The notes beneath the pieces were generated by a model. The model searched no databases. It was given only the letters and a program-made list of their open reading frames with translations, and was not told the DNA's origin. Below are positions 55,055 to 64,000 of a DNA stretch of 64,000 nt, piece by piece. The stretch is taken from assembly GCF_000250735.1 (NCBI RefSeq), contig NZ_AHZV01000350.1, positions 1-64,000 on the forward strand, written 5' to 3'. The stretch's first letter is position 1, and the number at the start of each line of letters is the position of its first letter. The stretch comes from Anaerophaga thermohalophila str. Valhall (GTDB lineage Bacteria > Bacteroidota > Bacteroidia > Bacteroidales > Marinilabiliaceae). The position numbers and the translations under genes are program-made.

Positions 55055-56932
55055 ATGAAAAAAATAAACTTTCATCATCCGATATTATATCTTTCAATTT
55101 TTGTTTTTCTGATGTTTTCTTTTGTTACTACTATCGGCTGTAGTGATGATAAACAGGAACTGGTTAATAAAGAAGAGGAAGAAATTATCGATGAAACCGA
55201 CACAAAAGATATTTACATCCCTCAGGAATTTAGTGACATAGATTTCAACGACGAAAACAGTACGTGGTGTTATCAACGGAGCCGGGAGTCGGAAAACTTT
55301 ATTGTGTTCTGGGGAAAAGGATATGGCGACAAAGATCCGGGCTCATCTGAAGTGCCGGAAACTTACCGTGTAGATATTGATGATTTGTTGGAAAAGGCTG
55401 AAGAATTTTATGATCTGAATGTCAATGAACTAAAATTCGCTGAAGTAGGAGTAGGAAAATCCAACCTTGATGAGTACAAAATGATGATATTCCTTTTCTG
55501 CCAGGAGGAATGGAATGCAACAGGGGCCGGATATGATGACGTTATCGGTGCTTTATGGTTAAGTCCGAATACCTGTCAGCCTGTAGGTTCGACAATAGCT
55601 CACGAAATCGGGCATAGTTTCCAGTATCAGGTGAATTGTGATCTGGGCGGAACTGCCGGATATCGCTACGGTTTTGGCGGAAACGATGGCAATGCTTTTT
55701 GGGAACAATGTGCTCAATGGCAGGCCTATCAAAGTTATCCTGAAGAAGTCTTTAATTCAAATCATTTTTCGGTTTATTGCGACAATTATCATCGCCATTT
55801 GTGTCATGAAGATTATCGATATGCCAGTTATTTTATTCATTATTACTGGGCTGAAAAGCATGGTATCGATATCATTGGAAAGCTTTGGAGAAAAGCTGAA
55901 AAACCTGAAGATCCTCTTCAGACCTACATGAAAATAACCGATATTTCCGTTTCGCAACTTAATGACGAAATTTATGAGGCCGCAACGAAATCGGTAACGT
56001 GGGATTTTGATGCCCTTCGGGAAATGGGAGAGGATTATATCGGAAAACAAACATTTAAGTATAATGAATTGGATGATGGGAGTTATCAGGTAGCTTATGA
56101 CCGCTGTCCCGGAACCACTGGCTATAATGTGATTCCTTTAAATGTGCCTGAAGCCGGGAGTGTTGTTTCCACTGAATTTACAGGTCAGGTAAATGAATCC
56201 GGTTTCAATCAGGTTGATACCCCCGACAGAGCTGGATGGCGTTACGGATATGTGGCTTTGCTGGCTGACGGAACACGGATTTATGGAGAAATGAATAGCG
56301 GTACAGAAAATATCGTTGATTTTACAGTTCCTGAAAATTGCAGCAAACTATGGTTTGTAGTAACCGGTGCTCCGAATACCTATTCCCCCCATGCCTGGGA
56401 TGATGATAATTCCAATGATGACCAGTGGCCATATAAAGTGAAATTTTCAAATACGGATATTTACGGGAATATTGCATTTGATGGTTCTGAAACACCAAAA
56501 GATATTCAGTTAACTTATGATATCAGCTTCCCTTTTAATTCATCTGAGTACACCGGAACTTCTGTTACCATCGAAGGCAGTGATCTGACCGATCTGGCAA
56601 AAGCTTTTGTCCTTCAGCCCGGAGATATTTCGGGTCAACTGGGCCAGGATGTCTCTTTTTATGCGGTTGAACCCGATGGCACTCTGAATGCCAATACCAC
56701 TGCAAATGGCTACGGACATTGGTTCAATGCCAATGGTAGTGTTTGTGAATGGGGCGCTGAAGCCAGATTGTTTTCTGAGTTTGATGAATCCAATTTCAGT
56801 TTTTCAATAGGGCAATATCCCGATCAGTGTTCTGTGGGTGATGAGTATACAATCCGACAGGCCCTGGTATATGAGTATGAAACGAATAAATCGGTTCAGG
56901 CTACTTTTGTTTTTAATGTCACAATAGAGTGA
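55055..56932 (+). CDS. Zincin-like DUF6055 lipoprotein with C-terminal DUF4859
   Basis: Lipoprotein (lipobox TIGC near residue 29) with an acidic spacer and a metallopeptidase-like domain: HEIGHSFQYQ gives His183, Glu184 and His187, with a possible third ligand Glu217 in FWEQCAQWQAYQ. This is the pattern of DUF6055 proteins, often found in polysaccharide loci. A second beta domain (about 335-480) and a DUF4859 unit (about 485-625, GHWFNANGSVCEWGAEARL) follow. It could cut protein parts of a glycoprotein or proteoglycan substrate, or be a binding protein with a relict site. No direct proof of peptidase action. Confidence 0.8.
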   Translation: MKKINFHHPILYLSIFVFLMFSFVTTIGCSDDKQELVNKEEEEIIDETDTKDIYIPQEFSDIDFNDENSTWCYQRSRESENFIVFWGKGYGDKDPGSSEVPETYRVDIDDLLEKAEEFYDLNVNELKFAEVGVGKSNLDEYKMMIFLFCQEEWNATGAGYDDVIGALWLSPNTCQPVGSTIAHEIGHSFQYQVNCDLGGTAGYRYGFGGNDGNAFWEQCAQWQAYQSYPEEVFNSNHFSVYCDNYHRHLCHEDYRYASYFIHYYWAEKHGIDIIGKLWRKAEKPEDPLQTYMKITDISVSQLNDEIYEAATKSVTWDFDALREMGEDYIGKQTFKYNELDDGSYQVAYDRCPGTTGYNVIPLNVPEAGSVVSTEFTGQVNESGFNQVDTPDRAGWRYGYVALLADGTRIYGEMNSGTENIVDFTVPENCSKLWFVVTGAPNTYSPHAWDDDNSNDDQWPYKVKFSNTDIYGNIAFDGSETPKDIQLTYDISFPFNSSEYTGTSVTIEGSDLTDLAKAFVLQPGDISGQLGQDVSFYAVEPDGTLNANTTANGYGHWFNANGSVCEWGAEARLFSEFDESNFSFSIGQYPDQCSVGDEYTIRQALVYEYETNKSVQATFVFNVTIE

Positions 56933-56998
56933 TAATCATTCGGAGTGCTCCTGGGCGTTTATAATGTAATAATGATTAGATGTTAAAATTCTAAGTTA

Positions 56999-58282
56999 AT
57001 GATTAATTGGAAGAAGCTGCTTGCGTCATTGATTTTGATATCAGGGTGTATTTTTATGAACGCTCAGGATATGACTTTTGATTCACCTGATGCAGGAAAT
57101 CCCATTTTGCCAGGATATTTTGCTGATCCAACCATCAAAAAATTTGGTGATACTTATTACCTGTATGCTACAACTGATGGAATAAAATTGGCTTCGGGAG
57201 AACCACAGGTGTGGATCAGTAAGGATTTTGTAAACTGGTTCAATTATGAGATGGATATGGATGTTCCCGAAGGACTTACAAATGTTTGGGCACCCGATGT
57301 TCAGAAGGGCGACGATGGTCGGTTTTATTATTACATGGGAAATTGTCAGTTCGGTTGCAATATTTACGGATACGTGTCTGATTCGCCAATGGGCCCCTGG
57401 AAGCCTGTGAATGCAGGAAAACCCGTTATTGAAGTCGGTACCGGCCTAAAAGAGCTGCCGGCTCTTGATGCTCAGTTTTTGAAAGACGATGACGGTTCGG
57501 TTTATAGTTATTTTGGTACATGGTGTCATCTATTCGATGGAATGGGATGGGCGGAGATCGACCCGGATGATATGACAACCATTCTCAGAAGCGGGGGGAT
57601 ACCTATGAAACAAGTTCCGAATGCCTTCGAAGCAGCCTATCCGCTAAAAAGAAACGATAAATATATCCTGATGTATTCTTCAGGTGATTGTCGCCTCAGT
57701 TCGTATGCTGTTCATTATTCTGTAAGTAAAAATCCGAATGGGCCGTATCGTTATGGCGACAATTCGCCGTTGTTAAAATCTTCTGAAGATGGAACGGTTG
57801 ATAGTCCGGGGCATCATTCTGTGTTGAAAGAAAACGACAATTACTATATTGTCTATCATCGGCATGACAATCCTCACAGTACCGGCGGTATGTTCCGTCA
57901 GGTGTGTGCCGACCGGATGTTTTTTCAAAACGATAGTACCATAAATAAAATTAATCCTACACATAAAGGTGTTGGATATTTGGGTGACAATCAGATTCCT
58001 TCTGAAAACCTGGCCAGTAGTTCTTCTATTTCTGCATCGTCTTTTTACCATTTAGTGTCGGAGGCCACTCGCTTTTCCAATGGGAAAATAGATCACAAAT
58101 ATCGTCCTGGTTATGCCGTCGACAATAATAACGGTACATTGTGGAAAGCTGCTTCGGCCAGTTTACCCCAGTCATTGGTGATTGATCTGGGACAAATAAG
58201 AAATATTAAGCGGATAATGACCCGTTTTGAATATCCGACTTTTTATATCAGTATAAAATTGAAATTTCTAAAAACAGTGTAA
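56999..58282 (+). pseudogene. GH43 glycoside hydrolase, N-terminal part (frameshifted)
   Basis: Secreted five-bladed-propeller enzyme of family GH43 (arabinofuranosidase, xylosidase or galactosidase types). Signal peptide to about residue 23 (FMNAQ). Catalytic residues: Asp43 (YFADPTIKKFGDTYY) as base, Asp157 (LDAQFLKDDDG) as pKa modulator and Glu211 (NAFEAAYP) as acid, all intact. From about residue 335 a coagulation-factor 5/8 type (CBM32-like) domain begins and is cut in the middle by a frameshift at the T run 58240-58244. Adding one T restores YQYKIEISKNSVTWSMFTD, a normal continuation of that domain. Confidence 0.85.
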
Positions 58283-58290
58283 CCTGGTCC

Positions 58291-59166
58291 ATGTTTACTG
58301 ACAGGACCGGTAATAGACGCTCGGGATCACCAATGATAGATGATAACGATGTGGATGCACGGTATGTCCGGCTTACTGTTACAGGAACAGAGAAGACAGG
58401 CTTGTTCGCAGCAGTCTGGGAAATGGAAATCTACGATTCTCTTTTTAATGTGCCTTCTTACGAGAATCCCGAAATATCAAACGGTCCCGGTAAGAGAAGT
58501 ACCCGGAGTTGTATTGTAAATCTGGATGCAGGTAGTCACCAAACAGGCATGATTGCAGATTCAGTAAAGAATGAGGGAACAATAGGTGGATATTTTAAAC
58601 CAACAACCCCGGTGAGGGTAAAAAAAGAAGATGGCATAAAAGCTTTTGTTTTTGAAGGAGATGGGGTCTTGAAACTTAGCAAAAATGCCCCGGGAAGTAT
58701 GTCATGGAATGCACCGTTTACTGTCGCGGCGTGGGTGAAAAATCCAGAAGTTGGAGAAAATGAATGCATCATAACATGGACTTCAAGGGAGAATATGCTT
58801 ATGGGGTCTTGTTCAGCTCTGATGTATGGAACCGGACACTATGGTGCCATTGCTCATGGCGATGGATATGTGGATGTAGCTTATGAAAATGTGCCTGTTG
58901 CAGGGGAATGGCATCACATTGCACTTGTTTTCGATGGGATGAAAGAAGTGCTTTATGTTGACGGAGAAGCGGTAAAAGAGCAGCCAATCAGCCTGTTTGT
59001 TAATAACGGGCCGGTCGTTATAGGTGGTTCCGGGCTGCCGCTGGAAAATTTTTCGGGATATATTGCCGGGATTAAGTTGTTCGATAAGTCATTAGTGGCA
59101 GCTGGTGTTAGAGAATTAATGATGGATACAGCACCACAGAAATACAAGAAGAAAAAGCATAAATAA
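58291..59166 (+). pseudogene. GH43 protein, C-terminal part: F5/8C end and LamG domain (frameshifted)
   Basis: Continuation of the GH43 gene in another frame. The open frame actually begins near 58244; the ATG at 58291 lies inside the F5/8C domain (RYVRLTVTGTEKTGLFAAVW, a typical end of that domain). After a linker there is a LamG/concanavalin-like domain (about residues 135-280, FTVAAWVKNPEVGENECIIT, GEWHHIALVFDGMKEVLYVD). The restored protein would be about 720 residues: GH43, F5/8C, LamG. Ends in a Lys-rich tail. Confidence 0.82.
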
Positions 59167-59195
59167 TTTATTCAATACGATAAAATCTTTTTAAC

Positions 59196-61112
59196 ATGAA
59201 GTTACTAAAGTCATGCAAGCATAAAGGGCTTAGCAGTAGAGCATCTCTGTCCTTCGTTTTGGGAGTTTTTGTTTTTGCCGGATGCGGAATTACTTCCAGG
59301 AAAGCCGTTGCACAGGAAAGTTCCCGTTCTCCTTCGGGTTTACTGGAATTATCAACTACTGCTTTCACTCTTTCCCTTAACAAATCCTCTCAAACAGCAA
59401 AAATATTATCCCCTGCTTCTGATCCCGAATTCAATTATACGACAGGCGAATGGTCGGATGTCCGAAAGGGCGACGGTTACTATGAACTGGGTGATGTTAA
59501 TTTCCGTGTGAAGACCAGTGAGGATGAAAAATGGACAAGTTATTCTACAGCAACCCGAAGGAAATCGGTAAAGGCTTTAAGCGGTTCCGGTGATGGTGTC
59601 CTGGCGGCTGCAAGTTTGAATTCTACCCTGCCGGATGATTTACCGCTGAGAGTGACGCGTTATTGGGAAAACAAAGACGGGAAGCTGGTTCTGCGCTTTG
59701 AACTGATCAATGAATCAGACAAAAATGTTGAAATCGGGGCACTCGGAATACCCATGATTTTCAATAATATACTTCATGAAAAGCATCTTGATGAGGTTCA
59801 TAAAGAGAATGTCTTTTTTGATCCTTATATCGGGATGGATGCCGGTTATCTACAAGCTGTTCGTTTGAGTGGTGAAGGCCCTGTTCTTTTGGTGCTTCCA
59901 CATAATAAAACCCCGTTCGAGGCTTATCGTCCCTTGCTTGACGATCCAATGCCCAGAGGGATCACTTTTGAAGGATTTCACGAATGGATGGTTCATAGCA
60001 AAGCCTATGCTGAGAATGAGTGGAGTGATGCAGAGCAGTGGAATCAGCCGACATCTGTTTCACTCTCTCCGGGAGAGACTTATTCAACAGGGGTTGAGTT
60101 TGTTTTAGCTGATAATGTTCAGACTGTTGAAGAAACACTGATAAAGCATGATCGTCCAGTTGCTGTCGGATTTCCCGGGTATGTTCTGCCAAAGGATGTA
60201 AATGGAAGTTTATTTATTAAATACGGAAAAAATATTCAGTCGGTTGAAGTGGAGCCCGAAGGAGCACTTTCTGTGGATGAAGGAGGGGAAACCCCCGGAG
60301 GCTGGAAGAAGTATCTTGTGAACGGAGAAAAATGGGGACGTGCTCGACTTTCCATTACTTATGATGATGGCACCCTTCAGACCATTAATTATAAAGTTAT
60401 TAAACCGGAAGAAGATGTTGTTGCCGATAATGGCCGGTTTCTTACCATCAAACAATGGTTTGATGAAGAGGATGATCCTTTTGGACGTAATCCATCTGTG
60501 ATTACTTATGATTATGAAGAAAAAAAGCAGGTTACTCAGGACGGTCGTGTCTGGATTGCAGGCCTGAGTGATGAAGGTGGTGCCGGAAGCTGGCTCAATG
60601 CCATTATGAAACAGCTGGTTCAACCCGATCCGGAAGAAGTTGCTAAAATGGAAGATTTTGTAAATCAGACCATGTGGGGTGGTATTCAATATAGTGAAGG
60701 TGAACATAAATATGGTGTTCGCAAGAGCTTGTTTTATTATGAACCCGACAGTATGCCTGAGGGAACATATAGTGACGACATCAATTACAATACCTGGGCT
60801 GCGTGGAGTAAAGAAGCATCAGAGACGGTAGGCCGTTCGTATAATTATCCACACGTGACGGCTGCCCATTGGGTGATGTATCGTTTGGCCCGTAATTATA
60901 AAGGATTGGTGACACAGCGTAACTGGGAATGGTATCTTGAAAATGCTTTTCACACAGCGATAGCTATGGTTGAGCAGGCACCGCATTATGCTCAGTTCGG
61001 ACAAATGGAGGGTACCATCTTTATTTTGGTGCTGAATGACCTGAAGCGGGAAGGTTGGACTGATCTGGCTCAAAAACTGGAGTCAACCATGCGCGAACGT
61101 GCAGAACACTAG
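59196..61112 (+). pseudogene. DUF5695 family lipoprotein, N-terminal part (nonsense codon)
   Basis: Exported protein (lipobox-like FAGC near residue 29) matching the Bacteroidota DUF5695 family, a large two-part protein common in glycan loci whose second half looks like an alpha/alpha-barrel. N-terminal beta domain about residues 50-400 (LRVTRYWENKDGKLVLRFEL, GFHEWMVHSKAYAENEWSD), helical region from about 410 (QWFDEEDDPFGRNP, NYNTWAAWSKEASETVG). A TAG at 61110-61112 interrupts AEH-ASLNYPFGSEM where the pattern of the surrounding sequence suggests Trp (TGG). Translation in the same frame continues normally after it. Confidence 0.8.
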
Positions 61113-61950
61113 GCTTCTTTGAATTATCCTTTTGGAAGCGAAATGCCCTGGGATTCTACCGGACAGGAAGAAGTATACATGTGGTCGAAGTATTTTGACT
61201 TTGATGAGAAAGCTGCTGTTACGCTGAATGCGATACTGGCTTACATGCCTACCGTGCCGCATTGGGGATACAACGGATGTGCCCGCCGGTATTGGGATTT
61301 CCTTTTTGTCCGGCAAATTGTCTCGTGTGGAACGCCAGCTTCATCATTATGGTTCTGCACTAAATGCTATCCCGGTTTTGCATGCCTACAAGGAAGTTCC
61401 TGATAATTTTTACATGTTACGTGTTGGTTATGGTGGTCTTATGGGGGCTTTGTCAAATATTACTCAGGATGGTTTTGCGCCCTGTGCTTTTCATTCATTC
61501 CCTTCTACATTACGTAATGATGGCATTTCTGGCGATTACGGCCCTGGTTTTTTTGGTTATGCCGTTAACACTGCTTCATTCCTTACCCGGCATGACGAGT
61601 TTGGATGGATTGCGATGGGTGGCAATATTATCGTTGAAGATGAGTGGATTACGATGAATTTGACAACTGCCGCTCGCTCCAGGGTTTTTATAGCGCCTGT
61701 GGGTGTTGAGTTGTCGCTTGATGCTGGAAAGTTTAAATCTGTCTCGTTTAATCCTGAAACCGAAGAGATAAAGGCGGTTTTGGATGTTGAAAACGAATTC
61801 ACACCTGAGGCATTAATGGAGGTTAAGTCTAATGATGTATCCGGGGAAGGTGCCTGGAAAGTTGCCAGGTTTACTAAAAACGACCGTAACCTTTATGAAA
61901 TCCCATTGAAAAAGAAAGAAAGAACTATCCGGGTTATCAAAGAGAATTAA
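61113..61950 (+). pseudogene. DUF5695 family protein, C-terminal part (second frameshift)
   Basis: The frame after the TAG encodes ASLNYPFGSEMPWDSTGQEE, MWSKYFDFDEKAAVTLNAIL and GYNGCARRYWDFLF, then loses frame at the T run 61303-61307; the +1 frame continues with SGKLSRVERQLHHYGSALNA, LRVGYGGLMGALSN and DYGPGFFGYAVNTASFLTRH to the stop at 61950. Removing one T joins both. The intact protein would be about 917 residues. The open reading frame 61228-61950 starts with a spurious stretch of about 25 residues. Confidence 0.78.
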
Positions 61951-61963
61951 GAGGGTAGAAACT

Positions 61964-62005
61964 CATCCGGTGATCCGGGATGATCGGATAAGGACGTCCT
62001 TTTTT
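61964..62005 (+). other. Two small inverted repeats before the GH27 gene
   Basis: CATCCGG (61964-61970) pairs with CCGGGATG (61975-61982, one bulged G); then the perfect palindrome AAGGACGTCCTT (61990-62001) runs into TTTT. Possible weak terminator or processing site, 19 bases before the GH27 start. Confidence 0.4.
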
Positions 62006-62023
62006 GACAAAATTCTAATTATT

Positions 62024-63226
62024 ATGAAAAAGTTATTATTCATTTTTCTTGTTTTACTCATTATTCAGCCTGTTTTTTCTCAGGAAAATAAAGGGCTGGC
62101 TCTTACCCCGCCAATGGGATGGAACTCATGGAACAAGTTTGGGTGTGACGTAAATGAAGAGATGATCATGGAGATGGCCGATGCAATGGTAGAGTCGGGA
62201 ATGCGCGATGCCGGTTATGAATACATCGTTATCGACGATTGCTGGCAGATCGGACGCGACAGCTTGGGGAATATTATTCCCGATCCAGAGCGTTTCCCTT
62301 CGGGAATGAAGGCTCTGGGCGATTACATTCATTCTCTCGGATTGAAATTTGGTGTTTATTCCTGTGCCGGATCGAAAACCTGCCAGGGACGCCCCGGGAG
62401 TCGTGGTTATCAGTTTCAGGACGCCCGGACGTATGCTGAGTGGGGTGTGGATTATCTGAAATACGACTGGTGTTACAATGAAGGACAGAATGCAGAAGCT
62501 GCCTACCAGACCATGAGCGATGCATTGAAAGCGACCGGTCGTCCAATTGTTTTTTCCATTTGCGAGTGGGGCGATAACGAGCCCTGGAAATGGGGAGAGG
62601 GAATTGGTCATTTATGGCGAACTACAGCCGACATCAGAGATTGTTTTGAATGTGAGTTTGATTGGGGCGGTCTTGGCGTTTTGGACATTATAGATGAACA
62701 GGCCGAGCTTTATCCCTATGCCGGACCGGGGCACTGGAACGATCCCGATATGCTTGAAGTGGGCAATGGCGGTATGACCAATACCGAGTATAAAAGCCAC
62801 TTTTCTATGTGGGCCATGTTGGCGGCTCCACTCATGGCTGGCAACGATCTGAGAGATATGAAGGAGAAAACCGTTGATATTCTTACCAATGAGGATGTGA
62901 TTGCTGTTAATCAGGATAAACTGGGCAAACAGGCACGACGGTTTATGGATATGGGCGATTATGAAATATGGGCCAAACCACTTTCCAACGGGGAAGTTGC
63001 CGTCTGCTTTCTGAATCGTTCCCATCATACCTGGCAGTTGGATTATGACTGGCAACAGTATACTATGTACTTTGTGAGGGATGTTAATGTGCACAAAAAC
63101 ACTTATGAAATATGGGATTGCTGGGAACATGAAAATATTGGAAATACCGACGAACAACTTTCGGTCGAAATCCCGTCACACGGTGTTTTAATGGTAACAT
63201 TAAAAAAGCAGGAAAATGAAGAATAA
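62024..63226 (+). CDS. GH27 alpha-galactosidase-like glycoside hydrolase
   Basis: Retaining exo-enzyme of GH27. Signal peptide about residues 1-20 (ending VFSQ). Family entry LALTPPMGWNSWNKFGCDV, VIDDCWQ, nucleophile Asp148 in YLKYDWCYN and acid/base Asp203 in WRTTADIRD; ends with a small beta-sandwich domain (residues about 300-400). 400 residues is typical for bacterial GH27. Alpha-galactosidase is the default; beta-L-arabinopyranosidase, also found in GH27, cannot be excluded. Start chosen at the ATG before KKLLFIF; the longer GTG frame from 61970 reads through the inverted repeats. Its end overlaps the start of the next gene by 11 bases. Confidence 0.92.
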   Translation: MKKLLFIFLVLLIIQPVFSQENKGLALTPPMGWNSWNKFGCDVNEEMIMEMADAMVESGMRDAGYEYIVIDDCWQIGRDSLGNIIPDPERFPSGMKALGDYIHSLGLKFGVYSCAGSKTCQGRPGSRGYQFQDARTYAEWGVDYLKYDWCYNEGQNAEAAYQTMSDALKATGRPIVFSICEWGDNEPWKWGEGIGHLWRTTADIRDCFECEFDWGGLGVLDIIDEQAELYPYAGPGHWNDPDMLEVGNGGMTNTEYKSHFSMWAMLAAPLMAGNDLRDMKEKTVDILTNEDVIAVNQDKLGKQARRFMDMGDYEIWAKPLSNGEVAVCFLNRSHHTWQLDYDWQQYTMYFVRDVNVHKNTYEIWDCWEHENIGNTDEQLSVEIPSHGVLMVTLKKQENEE

Positions 63227-64000
63227 TCAAAAGTTAATATTATCGGTGATCTCTCTGTTTCTATTGTTTGGTTGTGTTTTTTCTGATGCAACAAATACCG
63301 GAGAAGAGAAAGAAAAGCAATATAAAATTACAAAACCACCGGTCAAACTTCAGCTGGATGATTTTTATAAAAAGTATGTCAATGTTAATGGCATTCATAT
63401 AATAAGTTCTCATAGGGTTCCCGATTCGACTGTTTATGCCGCTTGCCAGATCATTGAATTTATGACCGACGGTTTACCTGGAGATGTGTTGGCACAGATG
63501 CAGGAAGAAAATACCCGCGTTGGTATTATGGCACGATATGAAGGAACTACAGATATACCTGAACACGCTCATCTTGAAAACGACACCAGTTTAAACTGGG
63601 ATGTCAGAGCCCGGGGATTGGGCGGAACTTTAGACCTTCCGCTTACCACTTGTGCTGAAGAAAATCTCTTGTGTTATCAGATCGATAAATATCACGCTGA
63701 AGATATTCTTATTCACGAATTTGCGCATACCATTCACGGGGTTGGAATTCTGCCCCTGAAACCAGGTTTTAATGATATGCTGCAGGAAATGCTGGATGCT
63801 GCTATCGCAGATGGGAAATATCACAATACTTATGCGGCAACTGATGTGTGGGAGTATTGGGCCGAGGGTGTTCAAAACTGGTTCAATGTTAATGCTGAAG
63901 TACCGCAGCCAGATGGCAAGCACAATCATGTGAATACCCGAAGTGAATTAAAGGAATACGATCCAGCTTTATATAATCTGCTTAGTGTGTACTTCCCGGA
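63216..64000 (+). CDS. Zincin-like metallopeptidase lipoprotein (cut by window end)
   Basis: Open from ATG 63216, inside the last codons of the GH27 gene, to the window edge (261 codons seen). Signal with lipobox LLFGC near residue 20. The zinc motif HEFAHTIH gives His167, Glu168 and His171, and EYWAEGVQNWF, with Glu217, is a likely third ligand as in gluzincins. Further blocks: NWDVRARGLGGTLDLPLTTC and HNHVNTRSELKEYDPALY. I recall similar uncharacterised secreted zincins in other phyla. The 11-base overlap with the GH27 gene argues for co-expression. The C-terminus is not in the window. Confidence 0.75.
   Translation, partial: MKNNQKLILSVISLFLLFGCVFSDATNTGEEKEKQYKITKPPVKLQLDDFYKKYVNVNGIHIISSHRVPDSTVYAACQIIEFMTDGLPGDVLAQMQEENTRVGIMARYEGTTDIPEHAHLENDTSLNWDVRARGLGGTLDLPLTTCAEENLLCYQIDKYHAEDILIHEFAHTIHGVGILPLKPGFNDMLQEMLDAAIADGKYHNTYAATDVWEYWAEGVQNWFNVNAEVPQPDGKHNHVNTRSELKEYDPALYNLLSVYFP

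Noticed and set aside
1-64000. CRISPR arrays, tRNA or rRNA genes
   Set aside because: No regularly spaced identical repeats with unique spacers and no tRNA- or rRNA-like conserved segments were found on reading either strand.

Overview
The window looks like a chromosome segment from a member of the Bacteroidota, probably a Marinilabiliales/Prolixibacteraceae-like marine or anaerobic lineage (lineage is inference). The grounds are SusC/SusD with a hybrid two-component regulator, an ECF sigma/FecR/STN-TonB receptor set, many Cys-anchored lipoproteins, promoters of the TTTG/TAnnTTTG type, and A/T-rich leaders instead of Shine-Dalgarno sites. No tRNA, rRNA or CRISPR array was seen.

Layout. 398-6033: an efflux operon (adaptor, MacB-like permease, TolC-like channel, second adaptor) closed by a strong terminator; no ATPase is in view. 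6569-15236: housekeeping and single genes: malate dehydrogenase, a GIN-domain lipoprotein, an AI-2E-family permease, a beta-helix lipoprotein, an endonuclease/phosphatase-fold protein, a CvfB-like RNA-binding protein, panB and an RluA-type pseudouridine synthase. 15440-20702: a ThDP enzyme, an HgdB-like 2-hydroxyacyl-CoA dehydratase subunit and a triple-PAS histidine kinase. 20764-25701: a lipoprotein, then an ECF sigma/FecR/STN-TonB receptor operon whose receptor is split by a one-base frameshift.

26449-43263 is the most unusual part: about 17 kb of very large genes without assigned function. They are a phospholipase D-fold protein with an N-terminal transthyretin-like domain, a 1173-residue DUF6603-like beta-rich protein, a 1217-residue protein with a central membrane hairpin, a protein of about 1940 residues split by a one-base frameshift, and a 620-residue protein. 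Genes two to five are packed with 4-base overlaps or an 18-base gap, so they look like one transcription unit. I know no described system matching this set. A Tat-exported PHP-type hydrolase follows.

44308-64000 (running off the window) is a polysaccharide utilisation locus: a hybrid two-component regulator, a pair of palindromes upstream of susC that look like its operator, SusC, SusD, a DUF4859 lipoprotein, a DUF6055/DUF4859 zincin-like lipoprotein, a GH43 enzyme with carbohydrate-binding modules (frameshifted), a DUF5695 protein (nonsense codon plus frameshift), a GH27 alpha-galactosidase-like enzyme and a second zincin-like lipoprotein cut by the window edge. GH43 plus GH27 suggests a plant- or alga-derived glycan with arabinose and galactose (inference).

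Two dispersed, non-coding, inverted-repeat element families lie between genes: a 130-170 bp family with ends containing a GTCTGTTCA-like motif (five copies or part copies) and a 146 bp palindromic element (two copies in opposite orientation). Four genes carry single-base indels in homopolymers and one of them also an in-frame TAG; this is either real decay or sequencing error.
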